DNA of 64,000 nucleotides from Paenisporosarcina macmurdoensis (GCF_042658845.1 NZ_JBHSRI010000002.1:372001-436000); one strand, 5' to 3'. Shown: positions 35,983-44,546, counted from the stretch's first letter. The notes: generated from the letters alone by a model not told the origin. Numbers and translations: made by a program.

Positions 35983-37395
35983 ATGGTAGTAGGAGATTTT
36001 CCAATCGAAACAGATACGCTAATTATTGGCTCAGGCCCTGGCGGTTATGTTGCAGCAATTCGTGCAGCTCAAACTGGCCAAAAAGTAACAATTGTTGAAA
36101 AAGAACATATTGGTGGCGTTTGTTTAAACGTTGGTTGTATTCCATCAAAAGCGTTAATTTCAGTCGGTCACCGTTTTGAACAAGCAAAACACTCAGATGA
36201 TATGGGAATTACAGCATCTGAAGTTACTATCGACTTTTCAAAAGCACAAGCGTTCAAAGACAGTGTCGTTAAGAAATTAACGGGTGGAGTTGAAGGTTTA
36301 CTAAAAGGAAATAAAGTCGATGTTGTTCTTGGTGAAGCTTACTTTGTTGACGCAAACACGGTTCGTGTAATGGACGAAAAATCATCACAAACGTACAAAT
36401 TTAAACATGCGATTATCGCAACTGGTTCTCGACCAGTTGAAATTCCATCATTCAAGTTTTCTAAACGTGTCTTGAGCTCTACAACTGCATTGAGTCTAAC
36501 TGAAATTCCAGGAAAACTAGTCGTTATTGGCGGCGGGTATATCGGAACTGAACTTGGTACAGCTTATGCAAACCTTGGTTCTCAAGTAACTATTGTTGAA
36601 GGCGGAGACGATATCTTAGCTGGTTTTGAAAAGCAAATGACATCAATTGTCAAAAAAGGCTTGAAGAAAAAAGGCGTAGAAGTTGTCACTAAGGCAGTAG
36701 CTAAAGGCGTTGAAGAAACAGAATCTGGCGTAATTGTTACATTTGAAGCAGGCGGCGAAGAGAAGAAAGTCGAAGCGGATTATGTATTAGTAACAGTTGG
36801 TCGTCGTCCGAACACGGATGAGATGGGTCTTGAAGAACTAGGTATTAAAATGGGCGAACGTGGTTTGATCGAAGTGGACAAACAAGTTCGTACAAGCATC
36901 GAAAACATTTTTGCAATTGGTGACGTGGTTGCAGGACTTCAACTTGCTCATAAAGCTTCTTATGAAGGTAAAGTAGCAGCTGAAGTCATTGCAGGACAAA
37001 CTTCTATAGTGGATTATTTAGCCATTCCAGCTGTTTGTTTCACAGATCCGGAACTAGCAACAGTTGGTTTAAACGAAGAGCAAGCTAAAAAAGAAGGCTT
37101 TGAAGTTATGGCTGGGAAATTCCCATTCGGAGCAAACGGTCGTGCATTAGCATTAAACACTCCTGAAGGATTCGTGAAGCTTGTTTCACGTAAATCTGAT
37201 GGTTTACTGCTTGGTGCTCAAATCGTTGGTCAAGGTGCTTCTGATATGATCGCTGAGCTTGCATTAGCAATTGAAGCGGGCATGACGGTTGAAGACATTG
37301 CCATGACCATTCATGCGCATCCAACATTGGGAGAAATCTCAATGGAAGCTGCTGAAGTTGTAATGGGTCACCCAATTCATATCCTTTCAAAATAA
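35983..37395 (+). CDS. pdhD: Dihydrolipoamide dehydrogenase E3
   Basis: A 470-residue FAD enzyme. GSGPGGYVAA is the FAD-binding motif, CLNVGC (Cys 47 and Cys 52) the redox disulfide, GGGYIGTELG the NAD fold, and HAHPTLGE the catalytic His-Glu region. GGAGG precedes the ATG, four bases after pdhC. It is probably shared with other 2-oxoacid dehydrogenases. Confidence 0.97.
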   Translation: MVVGDFPIETDTLIIGSGPGGYVAAIRAAQTGQKVTIVEKEHIGGVCLNVGCIPSKALISVGHRFEQAKHSDDMGITASEVTIDFSKAQAFKDSVVKKLTGGVEGLLKGNKVDVVLGEAYFVDANTVRVMDEKSSQTYKFKHAIIATGSRPVEIPSFKFSKRVLSSTTALSLTEIPGKLVVIGGGYIGTELGTAYANLGSQVTIVEGGDDILAGFEKQMTSIVKKGLKKKGVEVVTKAVAKGVEETESGVIVTFEAGGEEKKVEADYVLVTVGRRPNTDEMGLEELGIKMGERGLIEVDKQVRTSIENIFAIGDVVAGLQLAHKASYEGKVAAEVIAGQTSIVDYLAIPAVCFTDPELATVGLNEEQAKKEGFEVMAGKFPFGANGRALALNTPEGFVKLVSRKSDGLLLGAQIVGQGASDMIAELALAIEAGMTVEDIAMTIHAHPTLGEISMEAAEVVMGHPIHILSK

Positions 37396-37408
37396 AATGA
37401 GTTTCTCG

Positions 37409-37440
37409 AACCGTACAGGATTATCCTGTACGGTTTTTTT
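37409..37440 (+). terminator. Terminator of pdhABCD
   Basis: A perfect 12-bp stem AACCGTACAGGA with its complement, loop TTA, then a run of T. Confidence 0.95.
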
Positions 37441-38381
37441 AGTGCATATTTTTACAACTGAATATATTATCTATCAGGTTTTAGGGGGCATTAGGAAGGC
37501 GCTGTGCTGCATGTTTTCCTAAAGGATAAGGAATAGGGCGTCTTGGATGCTTTCGTTTCTCTTACCAGGATAGATTTTCCGCGACAATGCATTTCACAGA
37601 TAAAGAGACACATCTTTAGAAGTAATTGTGACTTACACTGACTGGCACGCATTAATAAATCCATTTTACAAAGTGGTCTGAAAATTAATTAAGCAGATAG
37701 TGGCCGAAATCGAGTCTTCGGGCGAATCACTACATAAAGAAATCAACAATTCTTTAGTAAACCAAACGATACGTACTATGCTCGACTTGGTTACAAGAGA
37801 AGGAAGGAGGCACGCAAGCCTGTTTGAAGGCTTATAAATGGAGTTAAAGCTTAGTGAAGCAATACTACAAGCCTATCCTTTACTTTCTAGACCAAGATGT
37901 AGACTAGGATGCGTCCGTAGCGACTTGAAAACTTAACTGTGTAAATGTATAGGCCTGTATTTTGTGATATAAATGTTTTTCAGACGTCGAGGCCTATTTT
38001 TCAGACGTCGAGGCGTTTTTTTCAGACGTCAACGCCATTTTTTCAGACGTCAACGCCGAAAAGTCAGACTGAGATTTTTCAAAAGAATAGAAAGCAGGAT
38101 AATCTGTATCTACCAACGTTTATTTTTTAGTGTCACAACTATTTTTATAAAGTGATTGAAAAATTCGGCCGAATATCCCAATTAGTCCTCTAAAACAAGG
38201 TGTGGGAGATAATGAAGCGTCTGAAGCGACCAGAAAAAACTAACTTCCTAAACAATCATCGGTAGGTTTTGAACTAAATACATACTTATTTAGCAAGTTG
38301 GTTCATCGTTGTTAATAAGATGGTGGAATGAATTGTCGAATTTTGCTAAAATTATTTCTGAAAGGATTACGGTGATACAAC
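37441..38381. other. Gene-poor region between pdhD and the deacetylase
   Basis: About 940 bases with no convincing gene. It contains a small hairpin (AAGCCT/AGGCTT, 37816-37833), the tandem array at 37976-38073, and a stretch near 37700-37770 (GGCCGAAAT...TCTTCGGGC...AGTAAACCAAA) that weakly matches one at 27345-27410. Short open frames over the tandem array (for example 37945-38130) lack ribosome sites and reflect the repeat. Confidence 0.6.
37976..38073. repeat. 21-bp tandem repeat containing CAGACGTC
   Basis: CAGACGTC starts at 37981, 38002, 38023 and 38044, exactly 21 bases apart. A fifth, degenerate unit (CAGACTGAG) begins at 38065. Each unit has the form TTTTTTCAGACGTC plus a variable half: GAGGCC, GAGGCG, CAACGCC, CAACGCC. 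Units two and three are complementary at GGCG/CGCC, so hairpins can form across the array. Confidence 0.9.
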
Positions 38382-39209
38382 ATGAATTACACAAAATTAA
38401 TGAGCTTGAGTTTTTTAGCGCTAATGCTAGCGGCATGTGGAGAAAAAGAAGTAGACACACCAGTATCTGCACCTGCACAAGAAGAAACTAAAGAAAAAGT
38501 TGTCGAAGAGGAAGTTACGGAAGAAGAAACTGTTGAAGAAGTAGTACCTGAAGAAGAAGTAACGGCTGAACCCTTATATACGTTAAATGAAGCCAATTGG
38601 TCGTTTAAACCAATTGCTGATGCACCCTCTAAAGTTGTTTTATTAACAATTGATGACGCACCAGATAAAAGGTCATTAGAAATGGCAAAAACGTTAAAAG
38701 CATTAAATGCACCCGCAATCTTCTTTGTAAATGGACACTTTTTAGATACAGATGAAGAAAAAGCCGTATTAAAAGCAATTCACAACATGGGCTTTGCAAT
38801 TGGAAATCACACACAAACACATGCAAATTTAAAAGAGCTTACTGAGGAACAACAGCGAGCAGAAATCATGCAAGTCAGTGAAACTATTGAGGCGGTAATT
38901 GGTGAGAAACCAAAATTCTTCCGTGCGCCATTCGGATCAAATACGGATTTCAGCAAAGCATTAGTAAAAGAACAAGGTATGCTTTTAATGAATTGGACAT
39001 ACGGCTATGACTGGGAATCTCAATATCAAGATGCGGCCGCTTTATCTGATATTATGGTGAATACCGAATACTTGACGAACGGTGCTAACTTATTGATGCA
39101 CGATCGTACTTGGACTGCAGCCGCCTTAAAAGGAATTGTTGAAGGTCTACGTGGTAAAGGGTATGAAATGATTGATCCAGATACGATTCAAGGCGTATCT
39201 ACTGAATAA
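38382..39209 (+). CDS. Polysaccharide deacetylase lipoprotein (NodB domain)
   Basis: A 275-residue lipoprotein with lipobox LAAC (Cys 19) and a Glu/Val/Thr-rich linker to about residue 65. The NodB carbohydrate-esterase domain follows: TIDDAP (near 89, catalytic and metal Asp), NHTQTHAN (near 141, metal His pair), RAPFGS and the late LLMHDR. It probably removes acetyl groups from peptidoglycan or another surface glycan outside the membrane. It replaces slp found between pdhD and speA in B. subtilis. Confidence 0.9.
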   Translation: MNYTKLMSLSFLALMLAACGEKEVDTPVSAPAQEETKEKVVEEEVTEEETVEEVVPEEEVTAEPLYTLNEANWSFKPIADAPSKVVLLTIDDAPDKRSLEMAKTLKALNAPAIFFVNGHFLDTDEEKAVLKAIHNMGFAIGNHTQTHANLKELTEEQQRAEIMQVSETIEAVIGEKPKFFRAPFGSNTDFSKALVKEQGMLLMNWTYGYDWESQYQDAAALSDIMVNTEYLTNGANLLMHDRTWTAAALKGIVEGLRGKGYEMIDPDTIQGVSTE

Positions 39210-39245
39210 TCGTAAAGCAAAAACCACACCATATTTCTTCATACT

Positions 39246-39287
39246 AAAAAGGCTGAGCCATCCTTTATCAGGAGTCTCAGCCTTTTT
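39246..39287. terminator. Bidirectional terminator between deacetylase gene and speA
   Basis: AAAAAGGCTGAG and CTCAGCCTTTTT enclose an 18-base loop with CC/GG pairing. The flanking genes converge here. Confidence 0.92.
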
Positions 39288-39298
39288 CATTCATTCGC

Positions 39299-40768
39299 TT
39301 AATAAAAAGCCTTATGTTCTTTAATGACACGAATTAACTTCAATTCATCGTCTTCCGGTCCTTGAACCGGTAAGCCTGCTTCAATATTCATATGAATATA
39401 GGCAATATTATCTTCAGTAATGATTTCTCCAGGAATGAAAATTGGAATGCCTGGTGGATAAACCATTATAAATTCAGCTGAAATGCGGCCAACAGATTCT
39501 GCAAAAGGTACAACTTCCGTCGTCGCATAAAAAGCATCACGTGGAGTCATTGCTAAACGCGGAATATCTGGCATGGTTACAAAAGGTTCAATTATCGTGA
39601 CTTCCGATTCAAAATCTTTAGACATACGTTGAAGCGCATTTACTAATATATTTAATTCTTTTTTAGAGTCTGCAATCGTCACGATGCACAAAATATTATA
39701 GAGATCCGATAATTCAACTTCGATGTTTGCTTTTTCACGCAGCCACTCTTCAGCTTGGTGACCAGTAATACCTAAGTTTTTAACGCTAATTAGTAGTTTG
39801 GTTGGATCAATATCGTATGTAGCTGACGTGCGTAATATCTCACTTCCTACGCATCGTAGGTTTGGAATTTGATTAATACGTTTGCGAGCATCTTTTGCTA
39901 AACGGATTGTTGTTGTCAATAAGTCATGTCCATTAATCGCTAATTGGCGTCGCGCAGTATCTAGCGAAGCTAAGATTGGATACGATGTAGAGGTAGTTGT
40001 TAACATGGATAATATCGACTGAACACGCTTAGATGAAACTAAACCTTCACGTACATTTAACACAGAACTCTGAGTCATTGAGCCCCCAAGTTTGTGGACT
40101 GAAGTTGCCGCCATATCTGCTCCAGCTGCCATAGCAGATATAGGTAATGATTCATGGAAATGAATATGGACGCCGTGAGCTTCATCGACTAACACGGGGA
40201 TTCCGCGTTTATGTGAAATATCAACAATACGTTTTAAGTCTGCAGCAATACCAAAATAAGTAGGGTTAATCACAAGCACTGCTTTAGCATCAGGGTGAAC
40301 TTCGAGAGCTTTTTCCACAGACTCTGCAGAAATACCGTGTGAAATTCCTAGTTCTGGATCGACTTCTGGATGTATAAACACCGGTGTTGCACCAGCGAAT
40401 ACAATGGCAGACATGATAGATTTATGGACATTTCGTGGCACCACTATTTTGTCTCCTGGTCCACAAACACTTAAAATCATCGTCATAATAGCACCGCTTG
40501 TCCCTTGTACGGAGAAGAATGTGAAATCAGCTCCGAAAGCTTCTGCGGCTAGTTCTTGTGCTTTTTTTATAGCACCTTTTGGTGAATGTAAATCATCAAG
40601 AGGAGCAATATTAATTAAGTCGATGGAAAGAATGTTATCGCCAACGAATTCACGAAAAGCTGGATCGACACCATTTCCTTTTTTATGACCAGGAATATGA
40701 AATTGAATAGGATGTCTATTGCGATGTTTTAGCAAGACATCAAATAAAGGGGTTTCTAACTGTGACAA
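39299..40768 (-). CDS. speA: Arginine decarboxylase (fold-type I, Orn/Lys/Arg family)
   Basis: A 489-residue PLP enzyme making agmatine from arginine, the first step to polyamines in Bacillales. The PLP Lys is 226 in SVHKLGGS; DEAHG (195-199) holds the cofactor Asp, and IPGHKKG lies near the N-terminus. The length equals that of B. subtilis SpeA. The start is TTG 40768 after GAGGTGG. Lysine or ornithine could be substrates; position next to yktA argues for SpeA. A long 5' leader is described separately. Confidence 0.92.
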   Translation of the reverse strand: MSQLETPLFDVLLKHRNRHPIQFHIPGHKKGNGVDPAFREFVGDNILSIDLINIAPLDDLHSPKGAIKKAQELAAEAFGADFTFFSVQGTSGAIMTMILSVCGPGDKIVVPRNVHKSIMSAIVFAGATPVFIHPEVDPELGISHGISAESVEKALEVHPDAKAVLVINPTYFGIAADLKRIVDISHKRGIPVLVDEAHGVHIHFHESLPISAMAAGADMAATSVHKLGGSMTQSSVLNVREGLVSSKRVQSILSMLTTTSTSYPILASLDTARRQLAINGHDLLTTTIRLAKDARKRINQIPNLRCVGSEILRTSATYDIDPTKLLISVKNLGITGHQAEEWLREKANIEVELSDLYNILCIVTIADSKKELNILVNALQRMSKDFESEVTIIEPFVTMPDIPRLAMTPRDAFYATTEVVPFAESVGRISAEFIMVYPPGIPIFIPGEIITEDNIAYIHMNIEAGLPVQGPEDDELKLIRVIKEHKAFY

Positions 40769-40779
40769 TGTCGTACCAC

Positions 40780-40951
40780 CTCAACTTTCTCAAAAGATAG
40801 TTCAAATCGTTCGCTTAAAATAGCCGGGTTTCTAAGGATACAGGTTGCCCATTACTAATCGAATAGATGCGAAAAAGTAAAACTGACATCTCCGACTTTT
40901 ATCCTCGGTTCCTTTTAAGCTTCTTTTGAACAAATAATTAAAATGAAAAAC
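40780..40951 (-). ncRNA. Candidate structured 5' leader (riboswitch-like) of speA
   Basis: On the minus strand the speA leader is about 180 bases. Two perfect helices close a domain: GTTCAAA (40931-40925) with TTTGAAC (40806-40800), and GCTTAAAA (40920-40913) with TTTTAAGC (40820-40813). Inside are hairpins CCGA/TCGG (40908-40905 with 40895-40892), AGATG/CATCT (40891-40887 with 40869-40865) and a weak GGG/CCC (40850-40848 with 40828-40826). The loops of the first and last can pair: GGATA (40904-40900) with TATCC (40840-40836). No terminator precedes the gene, so any control would act on translation. It matches no riboswitch class I know. Confidence 0.5.
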
Positions 40952-40957
40952 AAGTGA

Positions 40958-40986
40958 ATTATAGCATTTTGAACAACAGATGACCA
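40958..40986 (-). promoter_or_regulatory. Sigma-A promoter of speA with extended -10
   Basis: On the minus strand TGGTCA (40986-40981), 17 bases, TATAAT (40963-40958) preceded by TGC, an extended -10. Transcription would start near 40951, about 180 bases before the start codon. Confidence 0.7.
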
Positions 40987-41055
40987 TAAATATTTAAAGG
41001 AATTTCGACAAAGGAGACGAATAAACTACATATAGCGATAGGAGGAGTATCATAA

Positions 41056-42012
41056 ATGAATTGGCAAACACGTATTACAGACTTACTACATATAAAATAT
41101 CCAATTATACAAGGAGGACTCGCTTATTTGGCATATGCAGATTTGGCGGCAGCTGTGTCAAATGCTGGAGGACTGGGTCAAATTACAGCGATGAGTTTGG
41201 AGACACCAGAGGCGCTGCGAAAAGAAATACATAAAGTGCGTTCACTAACCGATCAACCGTTTGGTGTTAACTTCGCTATTGGAGAGCAAGGACGTCCGTT
41301 TTCTCATATGCTGGATGTGGCAATTGAAGAGAATGTACCAGTTGTATCGATGACTGGCGGTAATCCTACAGCTATTTTTAATCAGCTGAAAGGAACTGCT
41401 ATTAAAAAGTTAGTCTTAGTAGCAGCAACTAGACAAGCTCAAAAAGCAGAAGAACTTGGTGCTGATGCCGTAATGGTAGTGGGGCAAGAAGGTGGGGGAC
41501 ACTTAGGGCGTGACGATGTTGGCACAATGGTTCTTGTACCGCGTGTCGTCGATGCTGTGTCGATTCCGGTGATTGCATCAGGTGGTATCGGAGATGGCCG
41601 TGGATTAATGGCTGCACTTGCTCTAGGTGCAGAAGGGATTGAAATGGGAACGCGCTTTATTGCGACAAAAGAATGTGTCCATGCTTCACATGTATATAAA
41701 CAAGCATTAATAGATAGCTCCGAAACTGGGACAACAGTTATTAAACGTTCAATTGGAGCTCCTGCGAGAGTACTCATAAATCCATGGACAGAAAAAATTC
41801 ATGAAATTGAAGCTTCTACTCCGACGTACGAAGCATTAAAAGAGTATATTAGCGGTCAAGCAAACAAACACTATATTTATGATGGTTTAGAAACGCAAGG
41901 GTTCGGTTGGGCAGGTCAAGTAGCAGGTTTGATAGACGATATCCCTAGTGTGGAAGAATTATTTGTGAGAATGATTTCCCAAGCAGAAGACTTCCGCGTA
42001 AAATGGAGGTAA
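41056..42012 (+). CDS. Nitronate monooxygenase-like NAD(P)H/FMN oxidoreductase
   Basis: A 318-residue TIM-barrel flavoprotein of the 2-nitropropane dioxygenase family. It opens with IKYPIIQGGLAYLA, then AVSNAGGLGQI, GQEGGGHLGR and ASGGIGDGRG, the last two binding FMN phosphate. Members oxidise nitronates or act as enoyl-ACP reductase (FabK). Lacking FabK-specific evidence, I prefer nitronate monooxygenase. AGGAGGAG precedes the ATG. It is not at this place in B. subtilis. Confidence 0.82.
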   Translation: MNWQTRITDLLHIKYPIIQGGLAYLAYADLAAAVSNAGGLGQITAMSLETPEALRKEIHKVRSLTDQPFGVNFAIGEQGRPFSHMLDVAIEENVPVVSMTGGNPTAIFNQLKGTAIKKLVLVAATRQAQKAEELGADAVMVVGQEGGGHLGRDDVGTMVLVPRVVDAVSIPVIASGGIGDGRGLMAALALGAEGIEMGTRFIATKECVHASHVYKQALIDSSETGTTVIKRSIGAPARVLINPWTEKIHEIEASTPTYEALKEYISGQANKHYIYDGLETQGFGWAGQVAGLIDDIPSVEELFVRMISQAEDFRVKWR

Positions 42013-42030
42013 GGAAAGGGTGAAGTAACC

Positions 42031-42309
42031 ATGAGTTTTTCATATCCATTTTCAAAAGATTGGTCGACAAAGGAAATCATCGCCGTCGTTCAATTTTTTG
42101 AAGTCATAGAACACGCTTATCTAGAAGGAGTTAATCGAGAAGTCTTGATGGAAAAATATCGAGGATTTAAAGAAGTTGTCCCATCAATGGCTGAAGAAAA
42201 AACCTACTTCCGAGATTTTGAAAAAGAAAGCGGATATATCTGTTATCCAATTATCAAAAAAATGAAAGAGACTACTAAAGGTGCAATTATAAAAGGAGCA
42301 GGGAAATAA
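42031..42309 (+). CDS. yktA: UPF0223 family protein
   Basis: A 92-residue soluble helical protein, opening with SYPFSKDWSTKEI and containing KYRGFKEVVPSMAEEK, as in UPF0223/YktA. Function unknown. It starts 18 bases after the oxidoreductase stop, with AGGAAAGGG upstream, and may be co-transcribed. Confidence 0.9.
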   Translation: MSFSYPFSKDWSTKEIIAVVQFFEVIEHAYLEGVNREVLMEKYRGFKEVVPSMAEEKTYFRDFEKESGYICYPIIKKMKETTKGAIIKGAGK

Positions 42310-42328
42310 TCCCTTGCTCCTTTATTTT
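42292..42328. terminator. Terminator shared by yktA and yktB
   Basis: AAAGGAGCAGGG and CCCTTGCTCCTTT pair with one wobble; the stop codon of yktA (42307-42309) lies in the loop. The T-run serves yktA, and convergent yktB ends at 42322 beside it. Confidence 0.8.
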
Positions 42329-42969
42329 TTATTAACCATCATATTATATATAGGTAGAAGTGCTTCAAACGTTTCTTCTACAAAAATATCAAACGCTTCT
42401 TCGGACATCTCAACAGCTTGTTCGCTCAAAATATGTCTACCTACAATAAATTCTGCTTTTTTCACATCACGCAACCGATCTAATAAAGAGGGTAATAGTT
42501 CTTTGTGTGCGTTCTTCAAAGGAAAAGCTTCAGGGGACATGTGATCACCCGAAATGATGAAGTCTTGTGGCATCTTTTTAAATAAGCTTTTCTTTTTTAA
42601 TAATCTTTCAGCAATTTGTACTTTATCAGGAGCTTCGTAAATAACAGCTAAAATAATAAATACATGTGTCCCCCATAAGCCGATTTGAAAATGAGGTATG
42701 GCTTTGTATCCTCGTTTATAAGGAGCAAAAGCGACCCATGAATCTTTTGGTGGATTAACAGAACGCCTTGCGTGTCTAGCTACGTGAGGATAGAATTCAT
42801 CTCCCGTGTTACTTGAAAAGTAAGATGCATATGTATGACCGAATGCTTCGAATTTTGGTCGGACTTTTTCAATCAAAGCTTGCATACGATGTTCTAAACC
42901 TTCTATTTGGAAAACCTCAAAATCTGCTTGTTCCCATGTGTATTTCAAATTTATTTCCACCTTTCGCAT
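42322..42969 (-). CDS. yktB: UPF0637/DUF1054 family protein
   Basis: A 215-residue soluble protein of the YktB family, with the stretch EFYPHVARHARRSVNPPKDSW typical of it. Length matches. Function unknown. Convergent with yktA. Confidence 0.9.
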   Translation of the reverse strand: MRKVEINLKYTWEQADFEVFQIEGLEHRMQALIEKVRPKFEAFGHTYASYFSSNTGDEFYPHVARHARRSVNPPKDSWVAFAPYKRGYKAIPHFQIGLWGTHVFIILAVIYEAPDKVQIAERLLKKKSLFKKMPQDFIISGDHMSPEAFPLKNAHKELLPSLLDRLRDVKKAEFIVGRHILSEQAVEMSEEAFDIFVEETFEALLPIYNMMVNKK

Positions 42970-43022
42970 TTCCTATGTTTAGTTTAATCAAAATATGGGA
43001 AAAAATCTTGTAAGTAGTCTTA

Positions 43023-43057
43023 ATGAAGTTGACAAATTTAACTTCATAACATATTGT
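43023..43057 (+). promoter_or_regulatory. Promoter overlapped by an inverted repeat, probable operator
   Basis: TTGACA (43029-43034), 17 bases, TATTGT (43052-43057). The perfect dyad ATGAAGTT (43023-43030) - 9 bases - AACTTCAT (43040-43047) covers the -35 and half of the spacer, which is where a repressor would bind. Confidence 0.65.
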
Positions 43058-43109
43058 ATATAAAACATTCAGAATATTTTGAATTAAAAAAGAAAAGGGG
43101 TGTAAGACC

Positions 43110-43307
43110 ATGAAACAGGTTGTTCAAATCGTTCGCAAGCAAGATGTAGAGAAAAAACTAATACTTGGATTAAAGTTAGAACTTGACTATGAACTTGCCT
43201 CTCTGTTCGATGCCATTCAACAAAAAAATCAAACAGAAATTGACAAGAGCAAAGCGAGACTAAGCGAGATCCATTCTGAGTTGGAGGCCTTGCATGCGTT
43301 ACGTTAA
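43110..43307 (+). CDS. Small helical protein, YkzI-like by position
   Basis: A 65-residue charged protein, predicted wholly helical (KKLILGLKLELDYELASLFDA...), ending in a heptad-like segment. AAAAGGGG precedes the ATG at 43110. It lies between yktB and yktC, where B. subtilis has ykzI. Function unknown. Confidence 0.7.
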   Translation: MKQVVQIVRKQDVEKKLILGLKLELDYELASLFDAIQQKNQTEIDKSKARLSEIHSELEALHALR

Positions 43308-43415
43308 AAATAGAACAGTTCATATTAATATGTAAGCACCTAATGGTCTATTTCTGACATCAGGTGCTTTTTTGTTTATAATAAAGGCTAGTGATTTAGA
43401 AAGGCGGCTAGTTCA

Positions 43416-44207
43416 TTGGAACTTCAAAAACTCGATCGGTATGCAAAAGGATTAATTAAAGAAGCGGGTAGAAAGATTCGTCAGTCATTCTCAAGCGAAT
43501 TGGCAATTGAATCAAAAGCAGATGCCAATGATTTGGTGACCAATATAGATAAAGAAATCGAACAATTTTTTATTCGACATATTCGCAATGATTATCAAGG
43601 TCACTTGATTTTAGGTGAGGAAGGATTTGGTGATCGTCTCACAAAGCTCGATGGTTATGTATGGATGTTAGATCCGATTGATGGCACGATGAATTTCATT
43701 CATCAGCAAAGAAATTTTGCTATTTCACTGGGTATTTACAAGGATGGTATTGGAATCCTAGGGTACATATATGATGTGATACATGACGAATTATATAGTG
43801 CACAAAAAGGACACGGAGCCTATTTAAATGACGAACCCATCCCTGTACTAGAGTCAACAACGATTTCACAAGCTATTATTGGCTTGAACGCTAGTTGGGT
43901 AGTGCCAAACCGTCATATTGAAAATGAAGGACTAATAAGGCTCGTTAAAGATGTTAGAGGTATACGTTCATATGGTTCAGCAGCACTCGAACTAGCCTAT
44001 GTCGCAACTGGACGAATCGATGCTTATATGTCCATGCGTTTATCGCCTTGGGATATAGCTGGAGGTGTTGTGATTGCTCAAGAAGTCGGCGCGGTAGCAA
44101 CAAATTTAAATGGACAACCCTTAAAGTTTTTAGAACAAGATACATTTCTTGTAGCGAGAAAAAGTTTGCACGATTCTTTATTAAACGATTATATTACATT
44201 AAAATAA
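43416..44207 (+). CDS. yktC: Inositol monophosphatase family protein
   Basis: A 263-residue Mg2+-dependent phosphatase. GEEGFG (metal Glu), DPIDGTMN (from Asp 86) and WDIAGG (near 212) are the three family motifs. The TTG start follows AAAGGCGG. It could act on inositol-1-phosphate or other sugar phosphates. Position matches yktC. Confidence 0.93.
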   Translation: MELQKLDRYAKGLIKEAGRKIRQSFSSELAIESKADANDLVTNIDKEIEQFFIRHIRNDYQGHLILGEEGFGDRLTKLDGYVWMLDPIDGTMNFIHQQRNFAISLGIYKDGIGILGYIYDVIHDELYSAQKGHGAYLNDEPIPVLESTTISQAIIGLNASWVVPNRHIENEGLIRLVKDVRGIRSYGSAALELAYVATGRIDAYMSMRLSPWDIAGGVVIAQEVGAVATNLNGQPLKFLEQDTFLVARKSLHDSLLNDYITLK

Positions 44208-44209
44208 AA

Positions 44210-44240
44210 AGCAAGAAATGGCGAAGTGCCATTTCTTGCT
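44210..44240 (-). terminator. Terminator of ylaF
   Basis: AGCAAGAAATGGC and its perfect 13-bp complement; the T-run (TTTTTATTTT) follows on the minus strand, so it mainly serves the minus-strand gene, though yktC also ends here. Confidence 0.88.
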
Positions 44241-44247
44241 CTATCTA

Positions 44248-44448
44248 CTATAGTAAACCTTTGTCTCGCATTTTCTTTTTCGTCTTAAAGCCAAATCCCA
44301 TTACAAGGATTAGTAATAAAATACTTGCTAGAATCCCTGGTATACTGCGTAATCCAACGGAAATTCCAATAGCAAACATCGATAGTAAAGCTAGCAGGGA
44401 ATATAGTGTAAATACCCATTTAATATTTTTCACGGAATGTTCCTCCAA
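44248..44448 (-). CDS. ylaF: DUF5325-type two-helix membrane protein
   Basis: A 66-residue protein with two hydrophobic helices (about 11-31 and 35-53) and a basic tail KTKKKMRDKG. GGAGG occurs just before the ATG (GAGGAACATTCC region on the minus strand). Location next to typA and size agree with YlaF. Function unknown. Confidence 0.8.
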   Translation of the reverse strand: MEEHSVKNIKWVFTLYSLLALLSMFAIGISVGLRSIPGILASILLLILVMGFGFKTKKKMRDKGLL

Positions 44449-44476
44449 ATAATAATGAAATTTTTCAACAAGAAAT

Positions 44477-44506
44477 CAGACAAATATGTATAACATGTGC
44501 TATAAT
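44477..44506 (+). promoter_or_regulatory. Probable promoter of typA
   Basis: TATAAT at 44501-44506 preceded after 18 bases by CAGACA (44477-44482), a weak -35. Confidence 0.5.
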
Positions 44507-44546
44507 AACACAGTTAAGGACTCGAAAAAAGATATGGAGTGAAACA

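Noticed and set aside
37976..38073. CRISPR array
   Set aside because: The 21-base units are continuous and lack unique spacers of 30 or so bases; no cas genes in the window.
37945..38130. Possible genes over the 21-base array (heptad products FQTSTPF or FFRRRG)
   Set aside because: Unit length is seven codons, so every frame stays open; no ribosome site or promoter is visible.
40769..40790. T-box antiterminator before speA (GAGGTGGTACGAC)
   Set aside because: It resembles the GGTGGNACC element but is simply the ribosome site; no specifier loop, AG bulge or terminator is present.
40858..40912. Guanidine-I (ykkC) riboswitch, because of GGATAAAAGTC near GGAGA
   Set aside because: The upstream half of that riboswitch, with its conserved ACTAGGG region, is absent and the fold differs.
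43023..43047. CIRCE (HrcA operator), because of N9 spacing
   Set aside because: Arms do not match TTAGCACTC/GAGTGCTAA.
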